Shown piece after piece: positions 27,639 to 38,142 of a DNA stretch of 64,000 bases (positions are counted from its first letter, which is position 1; each line of letters opens with the position of its first letter). The notes beneath the pieces are model-generated. The model was not told where the DNA came from, made no database searches, and saw only the letters and a list, made by a program, of their open reading frames with translations. Source of the DNA: Alphaproteobacteria bacterium (GTDB lineage: Bacteria; Pseudomonadota; Alphaproteobacteria; Rhodobacterales; Rhodobacteraceae). The stretch is from NCBI GenBank assembly GCA_030431825.1, contig JAUIIJ010000007.1, positions 1-64,000 of the forward strand, in the 5' to 3' direction. The position numbers and the translations under genes were made by a program.

Positions 27639-28028
27639 TTACAGGTCTCCAATCGGGGGGATGCGCGCGATACAGTTCTTGCGAAAATGTACCGGTCTTT
27701 CACGCCAGGGTATCAAGCCGTCGGGCGTGTCGTGATAGCGAGAGGCGACCTCCAGGATCATGTCCGCGTCACCGGTCTCGTCGAAATTGCCATAGACATA
27801 GGTCCAGCGTTGCGCGCCGCCGCGCAAGACGATCGAGCAGCCGCTGTCGCAGTTTGACAGGCACTCGACCGGGCGCAGGGTGACCCCGGAGGGCAGGTCG
27901 CCCGCTGCGAGGCTTTCGTAGAGCACCGCGCCGGGGCGGGGGCCCTCGATATCGGTGGGCATGCCCTTGCGGCAGGTCGTGCAGACCAGCAATTCGACCG
28001 GGGCGGTCCCGTTTGCAGTCTGGTTCAT
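27639..28028 (-). CDS. DUF1636 family protein (thioredoxin-like Cys protein)
   Basis: A 129-residue protein with two Cys clusters: LLVCTTCRKG near the N-terminus and VECLSNCDSGCSIVL in the middle. This pattern and the neighbourhood match DUF1636, a thioredoxin-like ferredoxin family found in cobalamin loci. It may bind an iron-sulfur cluster or cobalt; the function is not established. It is the first gene behind the second cobalamin riboswitch and is almost flush with cobW. The start at 28028 (MNQTANG) follows a GGAAGGTG site. Confidence 0.82.
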   Translation of the reverse strand: MNQTANGTAPVELLVCTTCRKGMPTDIEGPRPGAVLYESLAAGDLPSGVTLRPVECLSNCDSGCSIVLRGGAQRWTYVYGNFDETGDADMILEVASRYHDTPDGLIPWRERPVHFRKNCIARIPPIGDL

Positions 28029-28124
28029 CCGGTCACCTTCCATGTCTGGCAGGCGGGGCAGGCGGGCAAAGCCGGGGCCGGGCCCGTCACCGAGGCACCC
28101 CGCCCGGTTAACGTCATATCGGCG

Positions 28125-28297
28125 CTGGCAGGTCTCCCGGCTTGCGGATGTCAGAAAGCCGGGGCTTTCTGGCGGTCTGCCCGCCTTCCCGACCTGTCTG
28201 GGCCAGTGGCTTGGGCGACCTCTCCGGTCACGGTCGCGGGGGCGGCTGCGTCGTGCATTCCCTTTTCATCTGCTTTCGCAGAAACCAACACTTGGCG
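28125..28297 (-). promoter_or_regulatory. Cobalamin riboswitch upstream of DUF1636-cobW-cobN operon
   Basis: Read leftward, the element contains AAGTGTTGGTTTCTGCGAAA, AGGGAATGCACGACGCAGCC, GCCGCCCCCGCGACCGTGAC, AGCCACTGGCC, GGGAAGGCGGG, and the B12 box AAGCCGGGAGACCTGCC ending at about 28126. These are the ordered core segments of a cobalamin riboswitch. It would repress the operon DUF1636-cobW-cobN-cobG-cobH-cobI-cobJ when cobalamin is abundant. Confidence 0.92.
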
Positions 28298-28517
28298 GAA
28301 TGACCAAGGGGCGGCGGGTTGTCAAGCGTTTGAAGATGGGCCGGTGTATCGCGGCGGGTGGGTCAGGGGCCGTGCAGTGCCGGATTTACAAGGCATCGCG
28401 TGTCGTGACGGGAAAGTTTGACGGCAGAAAACCTGCTGCCCGATGTGGGGCGAACTGACGAGGCCATGCGAGGGGTTGCAGATCCCGGTGCGGCCACCGG
28501 GACCCACAGGTCGTGGC
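28298..28517. other. Non-coding stretch between riboswitch and ppa
   Basis: No gene is supported. It should contain the leftward promoter for the riboswitch transcript. A hairpin at 28483-28502 (TCCCGGTG / CACCGGGA) lies just after the end of the pyrophosphatase gene and may help end that transcript, but it lacks a T-run. Confidence 0.35.
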
Positions 28518-29438
28518 TCAGACCTTGAGGTTGGGAATGATCTGCTTCTTGCGGCTGACCACGCCGGGCAGGACCACCGTGTCGCCGGTCGCCTGTGCGT
28601 CAAAGCTCTTGGCGGCGACGGATTTCACCAGGTCATTGGGCACCAGCAGGGTGGATTGTTCGTTCAGGATATCGACCACGAACAGCAGGACCTGATCGAC
28701 ACCGTCTTCGGAGGCAACGGCGGTCATGGTCTCCATCAGGCTGGCCTTGCGATCGAGAACGGTGGCAGGCGATGTGGTTTCGAGAACCGAGACGCGGAAT
28801 TTTGTTCCGTCGACCTCGTATTCCTTGCTGTCCATGCGCAGCAGTTCCGCGTCGCTGAACGACGAAACATCGGATTTGGCTGCGAACATCTCGGCTGCGT
28901 AATCCGGGATCGACAGGCCCAGCTCGGCGGCGAGTTTTTCGGCAACGGCCTTGTCATGTTCGGTCGTGGTCGGGCTGCGGAATTCCAGCGTATCGGACAG
29001 GATGCAGGTCAGCGCGGTCGCCTTGGCCCAGTCGGGCATGCGGGCGGCGTCGTCACCCATCAGATCGTGGATAATGGTCGCGGTGCAGGCCAGCGGACGA
29101 ATCGTGATGTCGATCGGCCCCTTGGTTTCCAGCCCGCCGACCAGCTTGTGATGGTCGATGATGCACTGGATATCGGCATTGTTGATGTTCGCAGGCAGTT
29201 CCGCGGGGTTGTTGGTGTCCACGATCACGACCGGAGCGCCATCGGCAACATCCTCGATGATCGCCGGCTTGGGCAGGTCCCAGCGTTTCAGAAGAAAGGC
29301 GGCTTCGGTGTTGGGTTCACCCAGCAACACGGACTCGGCAGGAGTGCCTTTGATCTCGTTCAGGTACCACGCCCAGAGGATGGGCGAGCCGGTCGAGTCG
29401 GTGTCGGGAGATTTATGTCCAAAAACCTGAATGGTCAT
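28518..29438 (-). CDS. ppaC: Manganese-dependent inorganic pyrophosphatase
   Basis: This enzyme hydrolyses pyrophosphate in the cytoplasm. The 306-residue protein belongs to the DHH family II type: FGHKSPDTDS (about 5-14), VIVDTNNPAEL, the DHHKL motif near 95, and the C-terminal DHHA2 domain ending in the SRKKQIIP motif. The start at 29438 (MTIQVFGHK) gives the normal N-terminus; the longer frame upstream runs into the divergent promoter region shared with the sulfotransferase gene. Confidence 0.95.
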   Translation of the reverse strand: MTIQVFGHKSPDTDSTGSPILWAWYLNEIKGTPAESVLLGEPNTEAAFLLKRWDLPKPAIIEDVADGAPVVIVDTNNPAELPANINNADIQCIIDHHKLVGGLETKGPIDITIRPLACTATIIHDLMGDDAARMPDWAKATALTCILSDTLEFRSPTTTEHDKAVAEKLAAELGLSIPDYAAEMFAAKSDVSSFSDAELLRMDSKEYEVDGTKFRVSVLETTSPATVLDRKASLMETMTAVASEDGVDQVLLFVVDILNEQSTLLVPNDLVKSVAAKSFDAQATGDTVVLPGVVSRKKQIIPNLKV

Positions 29439-29610
29439 CTTGTGGGTCCTGTATAGGGTGCAATTCGCGCGCCTTATAGAAACGCGGTCGGCGCTTGTCA
29501 CCCGCTGTTGCGCGGAATGCGACCCTTGGTCTGATTGCTGCGGACGCTGCTGCGCGTTGACTTTCGCGCGGGCGGTTGTGAGGGTGTCGGCGGATCGCCC
29601 GGACCTGTCG

Positions 29611-30237
29611 ATGATTTCCCACGCGCACAAGACTGTTTTCGTTCACATCCCCAAGACCGGCGGGCAAAGTGTCGAGAGCGTGTTTCTGGACGATCTGGGC
29701 CTGGCCTGGCGTGACCGTGCGGCGCTTTTGTTGCGGCAGAACAACGACCGCGGCGCGGGGCCGCAAAAGCTGGCGCATCTTTATGCCGACGAATACGTGA
29801 AGCTCGGGCATATCACGGCCGGGGATTTCGACCGTTACCTCAAATTTGCGATCGTGCGACATCCGTTCGAACGGGTGCTTTCGGAGTTCCGTTACCGGGC
29901 GGCGGCGGCCGCAAAGCGGGGACGCTCGCTGCGGCTTGAGGAGATGCTGAAGCTGGATAGCGCCGACGATTATTCGGACGCGGCACGCCATCTGGTGCCA
30001 CAGGTGCGCTATGTCATGGATGACAGGGGGCGCTGTCTGGTGGATCGGATCCTGCGGTTCGAACGGTTGGCACAGGAGATCGCGCCGGTATTCCGGCGGG
30101 TTTTCGGTGAGGTGCGACACTTGCCACACAGAAATCGCGCGCGCGCGGAACCGGATGCGCGCATCACAGCCGGGCAGGCCGACGCGCTTTATGAGCGATA
30201 TCGCGAGGATTTCGAGGCGTTCGGGTATGAACGATAA
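29611..30237 (+). CDS. Sulfotransferase family 2-like protein
   Basis: The 208-residue protein starts MISHAHKTVFVHIPKTGGQS, where HIPKTGGQS is the PAPS 5'-phosphosulfate-binding loop of carbohydrate and lipid sulfotransferases. FAIVRHPFERVLSEFRYR is the 3'-phosphate site. It probably transfers sulfate from PAPS to a glycan or other acceptor; the acceptor cannot be read from the sequence. The ATG at 29611 has only a weak ribosome site. The 3' end overlaps the DUF2161 gene by 11 bases. Confidence 0.8.
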   Translation: MISHAHKTVFVHIPKTGGQSVESVFLDDLGLAWRDRAALLLRQNNDRGAGPQKLAHLYADEYVKLGHITAGDFDRYLKFAIVRHPFERVLSEFRYRAAAAAKRGRSLRLEEMLKLDSADDYSDAARHLVPQVRYVMDDRGRCLVDRILRFERLAQEIAPVFRRVFGEVRHLPHRNRARAEPDARITAGQADALYERYREDFEAFGYER

Positions 30238-30904
30238 GGCCTTCACGCAAGAGCAACAGCTCTATCCGCCGATCAAGCTCTTGCTGGAGCGGCAGGGATA
30301 CGAGGTCAAGGGCGAGGTCGGTGCGGCGGACGTGGTCGCGCGCCGTGGCGAAGAGCCGCCGGTGATTCTTGAGATGAAACTGCGCTTCAGCCTGTCACTG
30401 TTCCATCAGGCGGTTGAACGGCTCAGGATCACCGATCTGGTCTATGTCGCCGTGTCGCGTCCCACGGGGCGCAATGCACGCAGGGCGTTGAAAGATAACC
30501 TCGCCCTGTGCCGCCGGCTGGGCCTCGGGCTGATGACCGTTCGCCCGGATGGGTATGTGGAGGTTCATTGCGATCCCGGCCCCCACACGCCGCGAAAGTC
30601 TCGCAAGCGCGCGCAAAGGCTCTTGCGGGAGTTCGACCGGTTGCGCGGTGATCCGAATGCGGGCGGGGCAACCCGGCACGGGCTCGTCACCGGCTATCGT
30701 CAGGACGCGCTGCGTTGCGCCGCCCACCTGGCCGAGCACGGACCGAGCAGGGGTGCCGAAGTGGCGCGCGCGACGGGCGTCGCGGCGGCGACCCGCTTGA
30801 TGGCTGACAACCATTATGGCTGGTTCCGGCGCGAGAGTCGCGGCATCTACGCGCTGACCCCGGTTGGCAGCGACGGCCTCGTGCATTGGGCGGACAGCTG
30901 GTAG
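30227..30904 (+). CDS. DUF2161 family protein, PD-(D/E)XK nuclease-like
   Basis: A 225-residue protein with a restriction-endonuclease-like core near the N-terminus: GAADVVARRGEEPPVILEMK, giving D...ExK, preceded by a helix with QLYPPIKLLLERQGYEV. This matches the DUF2161 family, annotated as possible phosphodiesterases. The C-terminal part (YRQDALRCAAHLAEHGPSRG onward) looks like a winged helix. A DNA-related role is plausible but untested. The start at 30227 overlaps the sulfotransferase stop, so the two are translated together. Confidence 0.75.
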   Translation: MNDKAFTQEQQLYPPIKLLLERQGYEVKGEVGAADVVARRGEEPPVILEMKLRFSLSLFHQAVERLRITDLVYVAVSRPTGRNARRALKDNLALCRRLGLGLMTVRPDGYVEVHCDPGPHTPRKSRKRAQRLLREFDRLRGDPNAGGATRHGLVTGYRQDALRCAAHLAEHGPSRGAEVARATGVAAATRLMADNHYGWFRRESRGIYALTPVGSDGLVHWADSW

Positions 30905-31071
30905 CAGGAGGCCAGCATTTGCCCGTGCAGGTGACCGATTTGCGCGGTCCGGCGCGGGGTCTGACCATGCGCGCGCGTCCGGGCCATGGGCTCCGGGCGC
31001 GGGTCTTTGGCAGCTCGAGCAGGGTCAAACGCATGGCAGAGATGGGCGACACTTTTTTGTGAAACGACCTG

Positions 31072-31100
31072 TTGACAGGCTCGGCGGTGCCTCCTACCTA
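31072..31100 (+). promoter_or_regulatory. Putative groESL promoter
   Basis: A TTGACA at 31072-31077 and TACCTA at 31095-31100 are separated by 17 bases, a good housekeeping sigma match. The CIRCE operator begins eight bases after the -10, so bound HrcA would block initiation. Confidence 0.6.
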
Positions 31101-31107
31101 TGTGCCG

Positions 31108-31134
31108 TTATCACTCCTGCGGGGTGAGTGATAA
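31108..31134 (+). promoter_or_regulatory. CIRCE operator (HrcA site)
   Basis: The sequence is TTATCACTC, nine bases, then GAGTGATAA: a perfect inverted repeat matching CIRCE except for one symmetric change in each arm (usual TTAGCACTC). HrcA bound here represses groESL under non-stress conditions. Confidence 0.9.
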
Positions 31135-31188
31135 CACCCTTACAGGAGCGGAGGACCCCGAAACTTTGAGCGTTAAGGAGCTGCAAAG

Positions 31189-31500
31189 ATGGCATTCAAA
31201 CCACTTCATGACCGGGTGCTGGTGCGCCGCGTCGAAAGCGATGAAAAAACCGCTGGCGGGCTGATCATCCCCGACAGCGCCAAGGAAAAGCCCGCCGAAG
31301 GCATCGTTGTTGCCTGTGGCGAGGGCGCCCGCAAGGACAGTGGCGAACTGATCGCGATGGCTGTTGCGGAAGGCGACAAGATCCTCTTTGGCAAATGGTC
31401 CGGTACCGAAGTCACCGTCGACGGTGAAGAGCTGCTGATCATGAAAGAGAGCGACATTCTGGGAATCATCGAAGCAAGCGCAGCCGCAAAAGCGGCCTGA
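31189..31500 (+). CDS. groES: Co-chaperonin GroES
   Basis: GroES caps the GroEL cage. The 103-residue protein begins [16 protein letters not shown], has the mobile loop region around [20 protein letters not shown], and ends with the KESDILGII segment. An AAGGAG ribosome site precedes the ATG. It forms a two-gene operon with groEL, 47 bases downstream, under the CIRCE operator. Confidence 0.98.
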   Translation: MAFKPLHDRVLVRRVESDEKTAGGLIIPDSAKEKPAEGIVVACGEGARKDSGELIAMAVAEGDKILFGKWSGTEVTVDGEELLIMKESDILGIIEASAAAKAA

Positions 31501-31532
31501 ACGCCACGCTTCGTCTGACCCCAACTCAGTAA

Positions 31533-33191
<1,659 letters not shown>

Positions 33192-33216
33192 GTCAAACCG
33201 TTCGTTCTGACGACAG

Positions 33217-33247
33217 GGAAAGGGGGGCCATCCGGTCCCCCTTTTTC
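33217..33247 (+). terminator. Rho-independent terminator of groESL
   Basis: An inverted repeat AAAGGGGGGCC / GGTCCCCCTTT with a short loop is followed by TTTTTCC, about 25 bases after the groEL stop. It is a strong intrinsic terminator shape. Confidence 0.85.
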
Positions 33248-33336
33248 CGTCACCGGGCGAGAGCGGGCCACATCGGATCGGTCGCGCCTGCAAACGGCAG
33301 TGTTGTTTTTTCGCGCGTTGCGGTTATGGGAGAGCC

Positions 33337-34203
33337 ATGCGCCTGTTTCTTCTCACGACCATTACCATGATCGCCTTCGCGGCGAACTCCATCCTGAATC
33401 GCCTGGCCGTCGACAGCGGCGCCATCGACCCGGCGAGTTTCGCGATCCTGCGCATATTGTCCGGGGCAGTCGTGTTGACCGCGATGGTGCTGTTGCGCGG
33501 GCGGCGGGTACCGATCCTGGCACCGCGTCGGCTGATCGGGGCCGGCTCGCTCACGCTTTACATGATCGGATTTTCATGGAGCTATTTGACGCTCGAGGCC
33601 GGATTGGGCGCGCTGGTGCTGTTCGGCGTGGTGCAATTGTCGATCTTTGCGATTGCCGCGCTCACCGGCACTCCCCCGCTTGCACGGCAACTTGCAGGGG
33701 CGGCAATCGCATTTGCCGGTCTCGTCTGGGTTCTCTGGCCGTCAGGCCCCGTCGTGGTCGACCGTACGGGCCTGTTGCTGATGGTGCTCGCCGGTATCGG
33801 ATGGGCGATCTATACACTCGAGGGACGAAAGGAGAGCGACGCGCTCGCGGGGACGGCGGCGAATTTCTGCGTGGCATCGCCCCTGGTGGCTCTTGGTGCG
33901 CTGGTGATTCCGGTCGCGACCACGATCACCGCACCGGGCATTGCGCTCGCCGTTCTCTCGGGCGCGGTGACGTCGGGGATGGGCTACGCGCTCTGGTACA
34001 GCCTGGTGCCGCGCTATGCGCCCTCTCTCGTCGCAATCATCCAGCTTGCGGTGCCGGTGATCGCGCTGATCGCGGGTACCGTGCTGCTGGGTGAGCAGGC
34101 AAGCCTGAGACTGGTATTCGGGACGGTTCTGGTGCTTGGCGGGATTGCGCTTGCCGTCAGCAAATCACGCGCATCGCGGAGCGAACGTGCGACGTCGCGG
34201 TGA
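33337..34203 (+). CDS. DMT-family (EamA) transporter
   Basis: This 288-residue membrane protein has ten hydrophobic segments arranged as two EamA repeats, for example [18 protein letters not shown] at the start and [20 protein letters not shown] near the end, where the second EamA signature lies. It exports or imports a small metabolite; the substrate is not evident. Its end overlaps the lipase-like gene by 17 bases. Confidence 0.88.
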   Translation: MRLFLLTTITMIAFAANSILNRLAVDSGAIDPASFAILRILSGAVVLTAMVLLRGRRVPILAPRRLIGAGSLTLYMIGFSWSYLTLEAGLGALVLFGVVQLSIFAIAALTGTPPLARQLAGAAIAFAGLVWVLWPSGPVVVDRTGLLLMVLAGIGWAIYTLEGRKESDALAGTAANFCVASPLVALGALVIPVATTITAPGIALAVLSGAVTSGMGYALWYSLVPRYAPSLVAIIQLAVPVIALIAGTVLLGEQASLRLVFGTVLVLGGIALAVSKSRASRSERATSR

Positions 34204-34984
34204 GATCGTGCGGTTTGGGGCGCTGTTGCTGTTCCTGACCCTGGGCGCGCAGCTCAGGGCGGATTGCGTGGTGTTGCTGCATGGGTTGGCCCGCACCGAG
34301 ACGTCGTTTGCGCTGATGGAAGATGTCCTCGTCAGGCGCGGCTATGACGTGGTACGGCCTGGCTATCCCTCGACCGATCTGCCCATTCCGATGCTGGCAC
34401 AGGGGACGATCCCGGCGGCCATCGACCAATGCGGCCCTCAGACCGTGCATTTCATTTCGCACTCGATGGGCGGCATCCTGATCCGCTATGCGTTCCAGCG
34501 CGGTAAACCGGAAAACCTTGGACGGGTCGTCATGCTCGGCCCACCGAACCAGGGCAGCGAACTGGTCGATGTGCTGGGTGATCTCGAGGTTTTCGGCCTG
34601 ATCAACGGTCCCGCGGGGATGCAACTCGGCACGGGGTCCGACAGTCTGCCGAGACGATTGCCGCCGGTGAATTTTCCAGTCGGGGTCATCGCCGGCGACA
34701 GTTCCCTGAACCCGCTTTTCTCGTCGTTGATCGAGGGCCCGGACGATGGCAAGGTATCGGTCCGCTCGACCGAGGTCGCGGGAATGGCGGATCATATCGT
34801 ATTGCCGGTGACGCATACCTTCATGATGAACAACCCGAGGGTCATTGCCGAGGCGCTCCATTTCATCGAACAGGGCCGCTTTGATTCGGACATCTCGTGG
34901 CTGGATGGTGTGTTCGGACTGATCGATGATATCTGCAGGGGCGGCGCCTGTGACGATGCCGGGACGGGAGAACCAGACAGATGA
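34187..34984 (+). CDS. Secreted alpha/beta-hydrolase (lipase/acyltransferase-like)
   Basis: A 265-residue protein with a signal peptide ([16 protein letters not shown]) followed by [14 protein letters not shown], an oxyanion-hole segment, and the nucleophile elbow HSMGG at about 105-109. A later Asp and the [11 protein letters not shown]is complete a likely catalytic triad. It resembles periplasmic esterases/lipases of the PGAP1/LipA-like group. The GTG at 34187 has GGAG five bases upstream and is preferred over a GTG at 34208. Its stop overlaps the phnM-like start as ATGA, an odd functional pairing. Confidence 0.75.
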   Translation: MRRRGEIVRFGALLLFLTLGAQLRADCVVLLHGLARTETSFALMEDVLVRRGYDVVRPGYPSTDLPIPMLAQGTIPAAIDQCGPQTVHFISHSMGGILIRYAFQRGKPENLGRVVMLGPPNQGSELVDVLGDLEVFGLINGPAGMQLGTGSDSLPRRLPPVNFPVGVIAGDSSLNPLFSSLIEGPDDGKVSVRSTEVAGMADHIVLPVTHTFMMNNPRVIAEALHFIEQGRFDSDISWLDGVFGLIDDICRGGACDDAGTGEPDR

Positions 34985-36129
34985 CCGCACTGGCGCTGGA
35001 TCTGACAGGGGCCGACGTGTTGTTTGCTGACGGCCTTCGCCGGGACAGGCTGTCGTTCGAAGGCGGATTGATCACATCCCAAGCCACCGGTCGCAGGGTG
35101 GATCTTGACGGGTTTCTCGTGTTGCCCGGCATCATCGACCTGCACGGCGACGGGTTCGAACGACATCTCGCTCCGCGCCGGGGTGCCATGAAGGAAATGA
35201 CCGAGGGGGTCGTGGCGGCGGAAGCGGAACTGGCTGCAAACGGTATCACCACGGCGGTGATGGCACAGTTCTACAGCTGGGAGGGCGGGCTTCGCGGGCC
35301 GGAATTCGCGGCCAGGGTCTTTGCAGCGATCCGCGATATACGAGCCGAGGTCGTGACCGACCTAATCCCGCAATTGCGCTTTGAAATCAACTTGCTCGAC
35401 CACTATGCCGAGCTTCCTGGCAAGGTGGCGGAATGGGGGGTCGATTACGTGGTCTTCAACGACCACCTGCCGCATGATCGGCTGGCGGAAGGCAAAAAGC
35501 CGCCCCGCCTGACCGGCCAGGCGCTTAAGGCCGGTCGCAATCCGGATCGTCATTGGGAGTTGCTGCGCGCGTTGCACGGGCGCAGCCGGGAGGTACCCGC
35601 CGCGCTGAACGACCTGATCCCGGTACTGGCCGCAGCAGGCGTCCGCATGGGCAGCCATGATGACCATTCGGCTGACGATCGCGAGACCTGGCGGGCGCGG
35701 GGCGTCACCATTTGCGAGTTCCCCGAGACACGTGAAGCCGCCGAAGCGGCAAGCAACGCTCGGGATAGCGTCATCCTGGGCGCGCCGAATGTCGTGCGAG
35801 GCGGCTCGCACAAGGGAAACGCCAGCGCCGTGGACCTCATTTCGATGGGTCTGGGCGACGCGTTGGCATCCGATTATCACTACCCAAGCCCGCGCCGTGC
35901 AGCACTCATGTTGGTGCGGAGCGGGATATGCGGCCTGCCTGACGCATGGGGTTTACTGTCGGACGGACCGGCACGGATCCTCGGATTGACGGATCGCGGC
36001 CGCCTCGCGCCGGGGCTGCGCGCAGATATCGTGATCCTGGACAAGCATACGCAGCGGGTCGCAGCTACCATCGCTGCGGGCCGGTTCAGCTACCTGCGCG
36101 GAGACATCGCAACGCGCCTGATCCGTTAA
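34981..36129 (+). CDS. phnM: PhnM-like phosphonate amidohydrolase
   Basis: PhnM hydrolyses alpha-D-ribose 1-methylphosphonate 5-triphosphate to the 5-phosphate and pyrophosphate in the C-P lyase pathway. The 382-residue protein has the amidohydrolase metal site [15 protein letters not shown] (about 48-62), [15 protein letters not shown], a conserved [12 protein letters not shown] block and ASDYHYPS near 300. No other phn gene is present in the window, so it is separated from a C-P lyase operon or serves another substrate. It is translationally coupled to the secreted hydrolase before it. Confidence 0.85.
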   Translation: MTALALDLTGADVLFADGLRRDRLSFEGGLITSQATGRRVDLDGFLVLPGIIDLHGDGFERHLAPRRGAMKEMTEGVVAAEAELAANGITTAVMAQFYSWEGGLRGPEFAARVFAAIRDIRAEVVTDLIPQLRFEINLLDHYAELPGKVAEWGVDYVVFNDHLPHDRLAEGKKPPRLTGQALKAGRNPDRHWELLRALHGRSREVPAALNDLIPVLAAAGVRMGSHDDHSADDRETWRARGVTICEFPETREAAEAASNARDSVILGAPNVVRGGSHKGNASAVDLISMGLGDALASDYHYPSPRRAALMLVRSGICGLPDAWGLLSDGPARILGLTDRGRLAPGLRADIVILDKHTQRVAATIAAGRFSYLRGDIATRLIR

Positions 36130-36228
36130 AGCGTTTCGCGATTGACTTGAAACATCTCGCATCATCCAACTCGTTGAAATATGTGATTTCAGGCAGCATC
36201 AGGTGATTCAGCTTTATCGCGAAACGCT
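36130..36228. repeat. 99-bp element with 13-bp terminal inverted repeats
   Basis: The arms AGCGTTTCGCGAT (36130-36142) and ATCGCGAAACGCT (36216-36228) are perfect inverted repeats, separated by 73 bases of AT-richer DNA. The first arm begins one base after the phnM stop. The same core, GCGTTTCGCGAT with its complement, recurs as a tight hairpin at 62083-62117, so this is a dispersed repeat family. It may be a miniature mobile element or a transcription-end structure. Confidence 0.7.
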
Positions 36229-36344
36229 ATAGGCGACGGCGCCTTTCCTCGGGCTCGACGAGCCTTCGTCAAGCCGCGTGAACGCCCTTCGGGCCTTCAC
36301 CGCCCCGACGGGATCGCCGCCTCTGCATCGGAAACCGGACCTTG
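36229..36344. other. Non-coding spacer between repeats
   Basis: A GC-rich stretch between the 99-bp element and the hairpin repeat downstream. Several short inverted repeats are possible (for example GGCTCGACGAGCC) but no gene or clear regulatory site was seen. Confidence 0.35.
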
Positions 36345-36348
36345 TTCT

Positions 36349-36400
36349 TTTTCCTGCCCAAAATATCCCGGGGAGCGCGAGGGGCAGAGCCCCTCGCATC
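36349..36400. repeat. GC-rich hairpin repeat, copy 1
   Basis: A run reading CCCAAAATATCCCGGGGAG is followed by the hairpin GCGAGGGGC / GCCCCTCGC with an AGA loop (36377-36397). A closely related unit occurs at 49863-49905. It lies between the convergent phnM and purK genes and may act as a bidirectional transcription stop. Confidence 0.65.
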
Positions 36401-36450
36401 GGGCGACGCCGAAGGCGGCGCAAACCCTTCTCCCATGGTCAGCCGAACTC

Positions 36451-37533
36451 TCAGTCTTTCCGAACGATGCGATTGACGTGCCCCATCTTGCGACCCGGCT
36501 TGATCTCCGTCTTGCCGTAGAGATGCAGCGCCGTCATCGGCTCGCGCGAGAGCACGGGCACCTGTTCCATATCGTCACCGATCAGGTTTTCCATTACCAC
36601 GTCGGCGTGGCGCTGACCGTCGCCGAGCGGCCAGCCGATGACGGCGCGGATATGCTGCTCGAATTGATCCACGGTGCAGCCGTTTTGTGTCCAGTGGCCA
36701 GAATTGTGCACGCGCGGAGCGATTTCGTTCACGATCAGACCCTGAGGCGTCACAAAGAGTTCGACGCCGAGCACGCCGACATAATCGAGCGCATTCAGGA
36801 TGTTGGCGGCCAGAAGGATCGCATCGGTGCGTTGCGCCGAGGACAGTCGCGCCGGGACCGTTGTCGAGCGCAGGATGCCGTCGCGATGCAGGTTCTCGCC
36901 GGGGTCGAAACAGGCGACCTGGCCATCGGCGCCGCGTGCTGCGATGACGGAAACCTCGTGACTGAAATCCACGAAGCCTTCGAGCAACGCAGGCGCACCA
37001 GCCATCTCGGCAAAGGCGGCCTCGGCGTCCTTCGGCGCGGCGATCCGGGATTGTCCCTTGCCGTCATATCCAAATCGCCGCGTCTTGAGGATAGCCGGGG
37101 TGCCGATCTCGTCGACGGCACGGGTCAGGTCGTCGAGCGTCGCAATGTCGGCAAATGGTGCGGTGCGCAATCCGAGACCCTGCAGAAAGGTTTTCTCGGT
37201 CAGGCGATCCTGGCTGATCCGGAGCGCCTCTCGTCCGGGGCGGATCGGTCTCTGTGTTTCCAGTATGTCGAGCGCCTCGGTCGGAATATTCTCGAACTCA
37301 TAGGTGATGACATCGACCGAGGCGGCAAATGCGTTCAGGGCCTCGCGGTCGTCATAGGCGGCGGTGGTGACCCGGTCTGCGACCTGGCCCGCCGGCGGGT
37401 TTGCTCCGGGCTCGTAGATATGTGTCAGGAATCCGAGGCGGCTCGCCGCGACCGAGAGCATGCGGCCCAATTGCCCACCGCCGAGGATTCCGATGGTTGC
37501 GCCGATCGGCAGGGGCTCGGGAGTTTCTACCAT
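36451..37533 (-). CDS. purK: N5-carboxyaminoimidazole ribonucleotide synthase PurK
   Basis: PurK carboxylates aminoimidazole ribonucleotide with ATP and bicarbonate in purine synthesis. The 360-residue ATP-grasp protein has IGILGGGQLGRMLSVAASRL near the N-terminus, KTRRFGYDGKGQ and NEIAPRVHNSGHWT (about 275-288). The start at 37533 (MVETPEPLPIG) was chosen because the upstream extension is shadow of purE. It follows purE with a 46-base gap in the same direction. Confidence 0.95.
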   Translation of the reverse strand: MVETPEPLPIGATIGILGGGQLGRMLSVAASRLGFLTHIYEPGANPPAGQVADRVTTAAYDDREALNAFAASVDVITYEFENIPTEALDILETQRPIRPGREALRISQDRLTEKTFLQGLGLRTAPFADIATLDDLTRAVDEIGTPAILKTRRFGYDGKGQSRIAAPKDAEAAFAEMAGAPALLEGFVDFSHEVSVIAARGADGQVACFDPGENLHRDGILRSTTVPARLSSAQRTDAILLAANILNALDYVGVLGVELFVTPQGLIVNEIAPRVHNSGHWTQNGCTVDQFEQHIRAVIGWPLGDGQRHADVVMENLIGDDMEQVPVLSREPMTALHLYGKTEIKPGRKMGHVNRIVRKD

Positions 37534-37579
37534 GACGACGGGGTCCTTCTTGATATGTGCGGGTCGGTACGCGACCGGC

Positions 37580-38065
37580 TCAGTCGACCGGCTGTTCGGG
37601 GATCGAGGCAGAGAGCGCCGCGCGCCAGTCGTCCAACCGGGCGGCGAGGTCCGAATCCTGCAAGGCGAGGATGCCCGCAGCCATGAGCCCCGCATTGGCC
37701 GCGCCCGCTGCGCCGATTGCCATTGTCGCCACCGGAAAGCCGCGCGGCATCTGGACGATGGAATAGAGCGAATCGACCCCCGAGAGCGCCCGTGTCTGTA
37801 CCGGAACGCCGATGACCGGCACGCGTGTCTTGGACGCCATCATCCCGGGGAGATGCGCTGCTCCGCCAGCGCCGGCAATGATCACCCGCAACCCACGGGC
37901 GACTGCGCTCTTGCCGTAGTCCCACAGCCGGTCTGGAGTTCTGTGGGCGGAAACGATGCGGGTTTCGTGCGGAATATCAAGTTGCACGAGAATGTCGGCC
38001 GCTTCCTTCATGGTTTCCCAATCGGACTGGCTTCCCATGATGATGCCCACGTGAATGTCGGACAT
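37580..38065 (-). CDS. purE: N5-carboxyaminoimidazole ribonucleotide mutase PurE
   Basis: PurE converts N5-CAIR to CAIR, the step after PurK. The 161-residue protein is of standard length with [34 protein letters not shown] and [16 protein letters not shown], containing the active-site Ser, Asp and His of class I PurE. It is the first gene of the purE-purK pair. Confidence 0.96.
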   Translation of the reverse strand: MSDIHVGIIMGSQSDWETMKEAADILVQLDIPHETRIVSAHRTPDRLWDYGKSAVARGLRVIIAGAGGAAHLPGMMASKTRVPVIGVPVQTRALSGVDSLYSIVQMPRGFPVATMAIGAAGAANAGLMAAGILALQDSDLAARLDDWRAALSASIPEQPVD

Positions 38066-38142
38066 TGCCTACCCCTGCCTAGCGAAAAGAGCGCGCACTA
38101 TAGCCGGATCACAGGGCGAGGCAATGCGATTGCCGCCGGATT

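Noticed and set aside
30905..31071. Possible small gene (about 33 codons from near 30968) before groES
   Set aside because: No ribosome site and no recognisable sequence; more likely promoter DNA.
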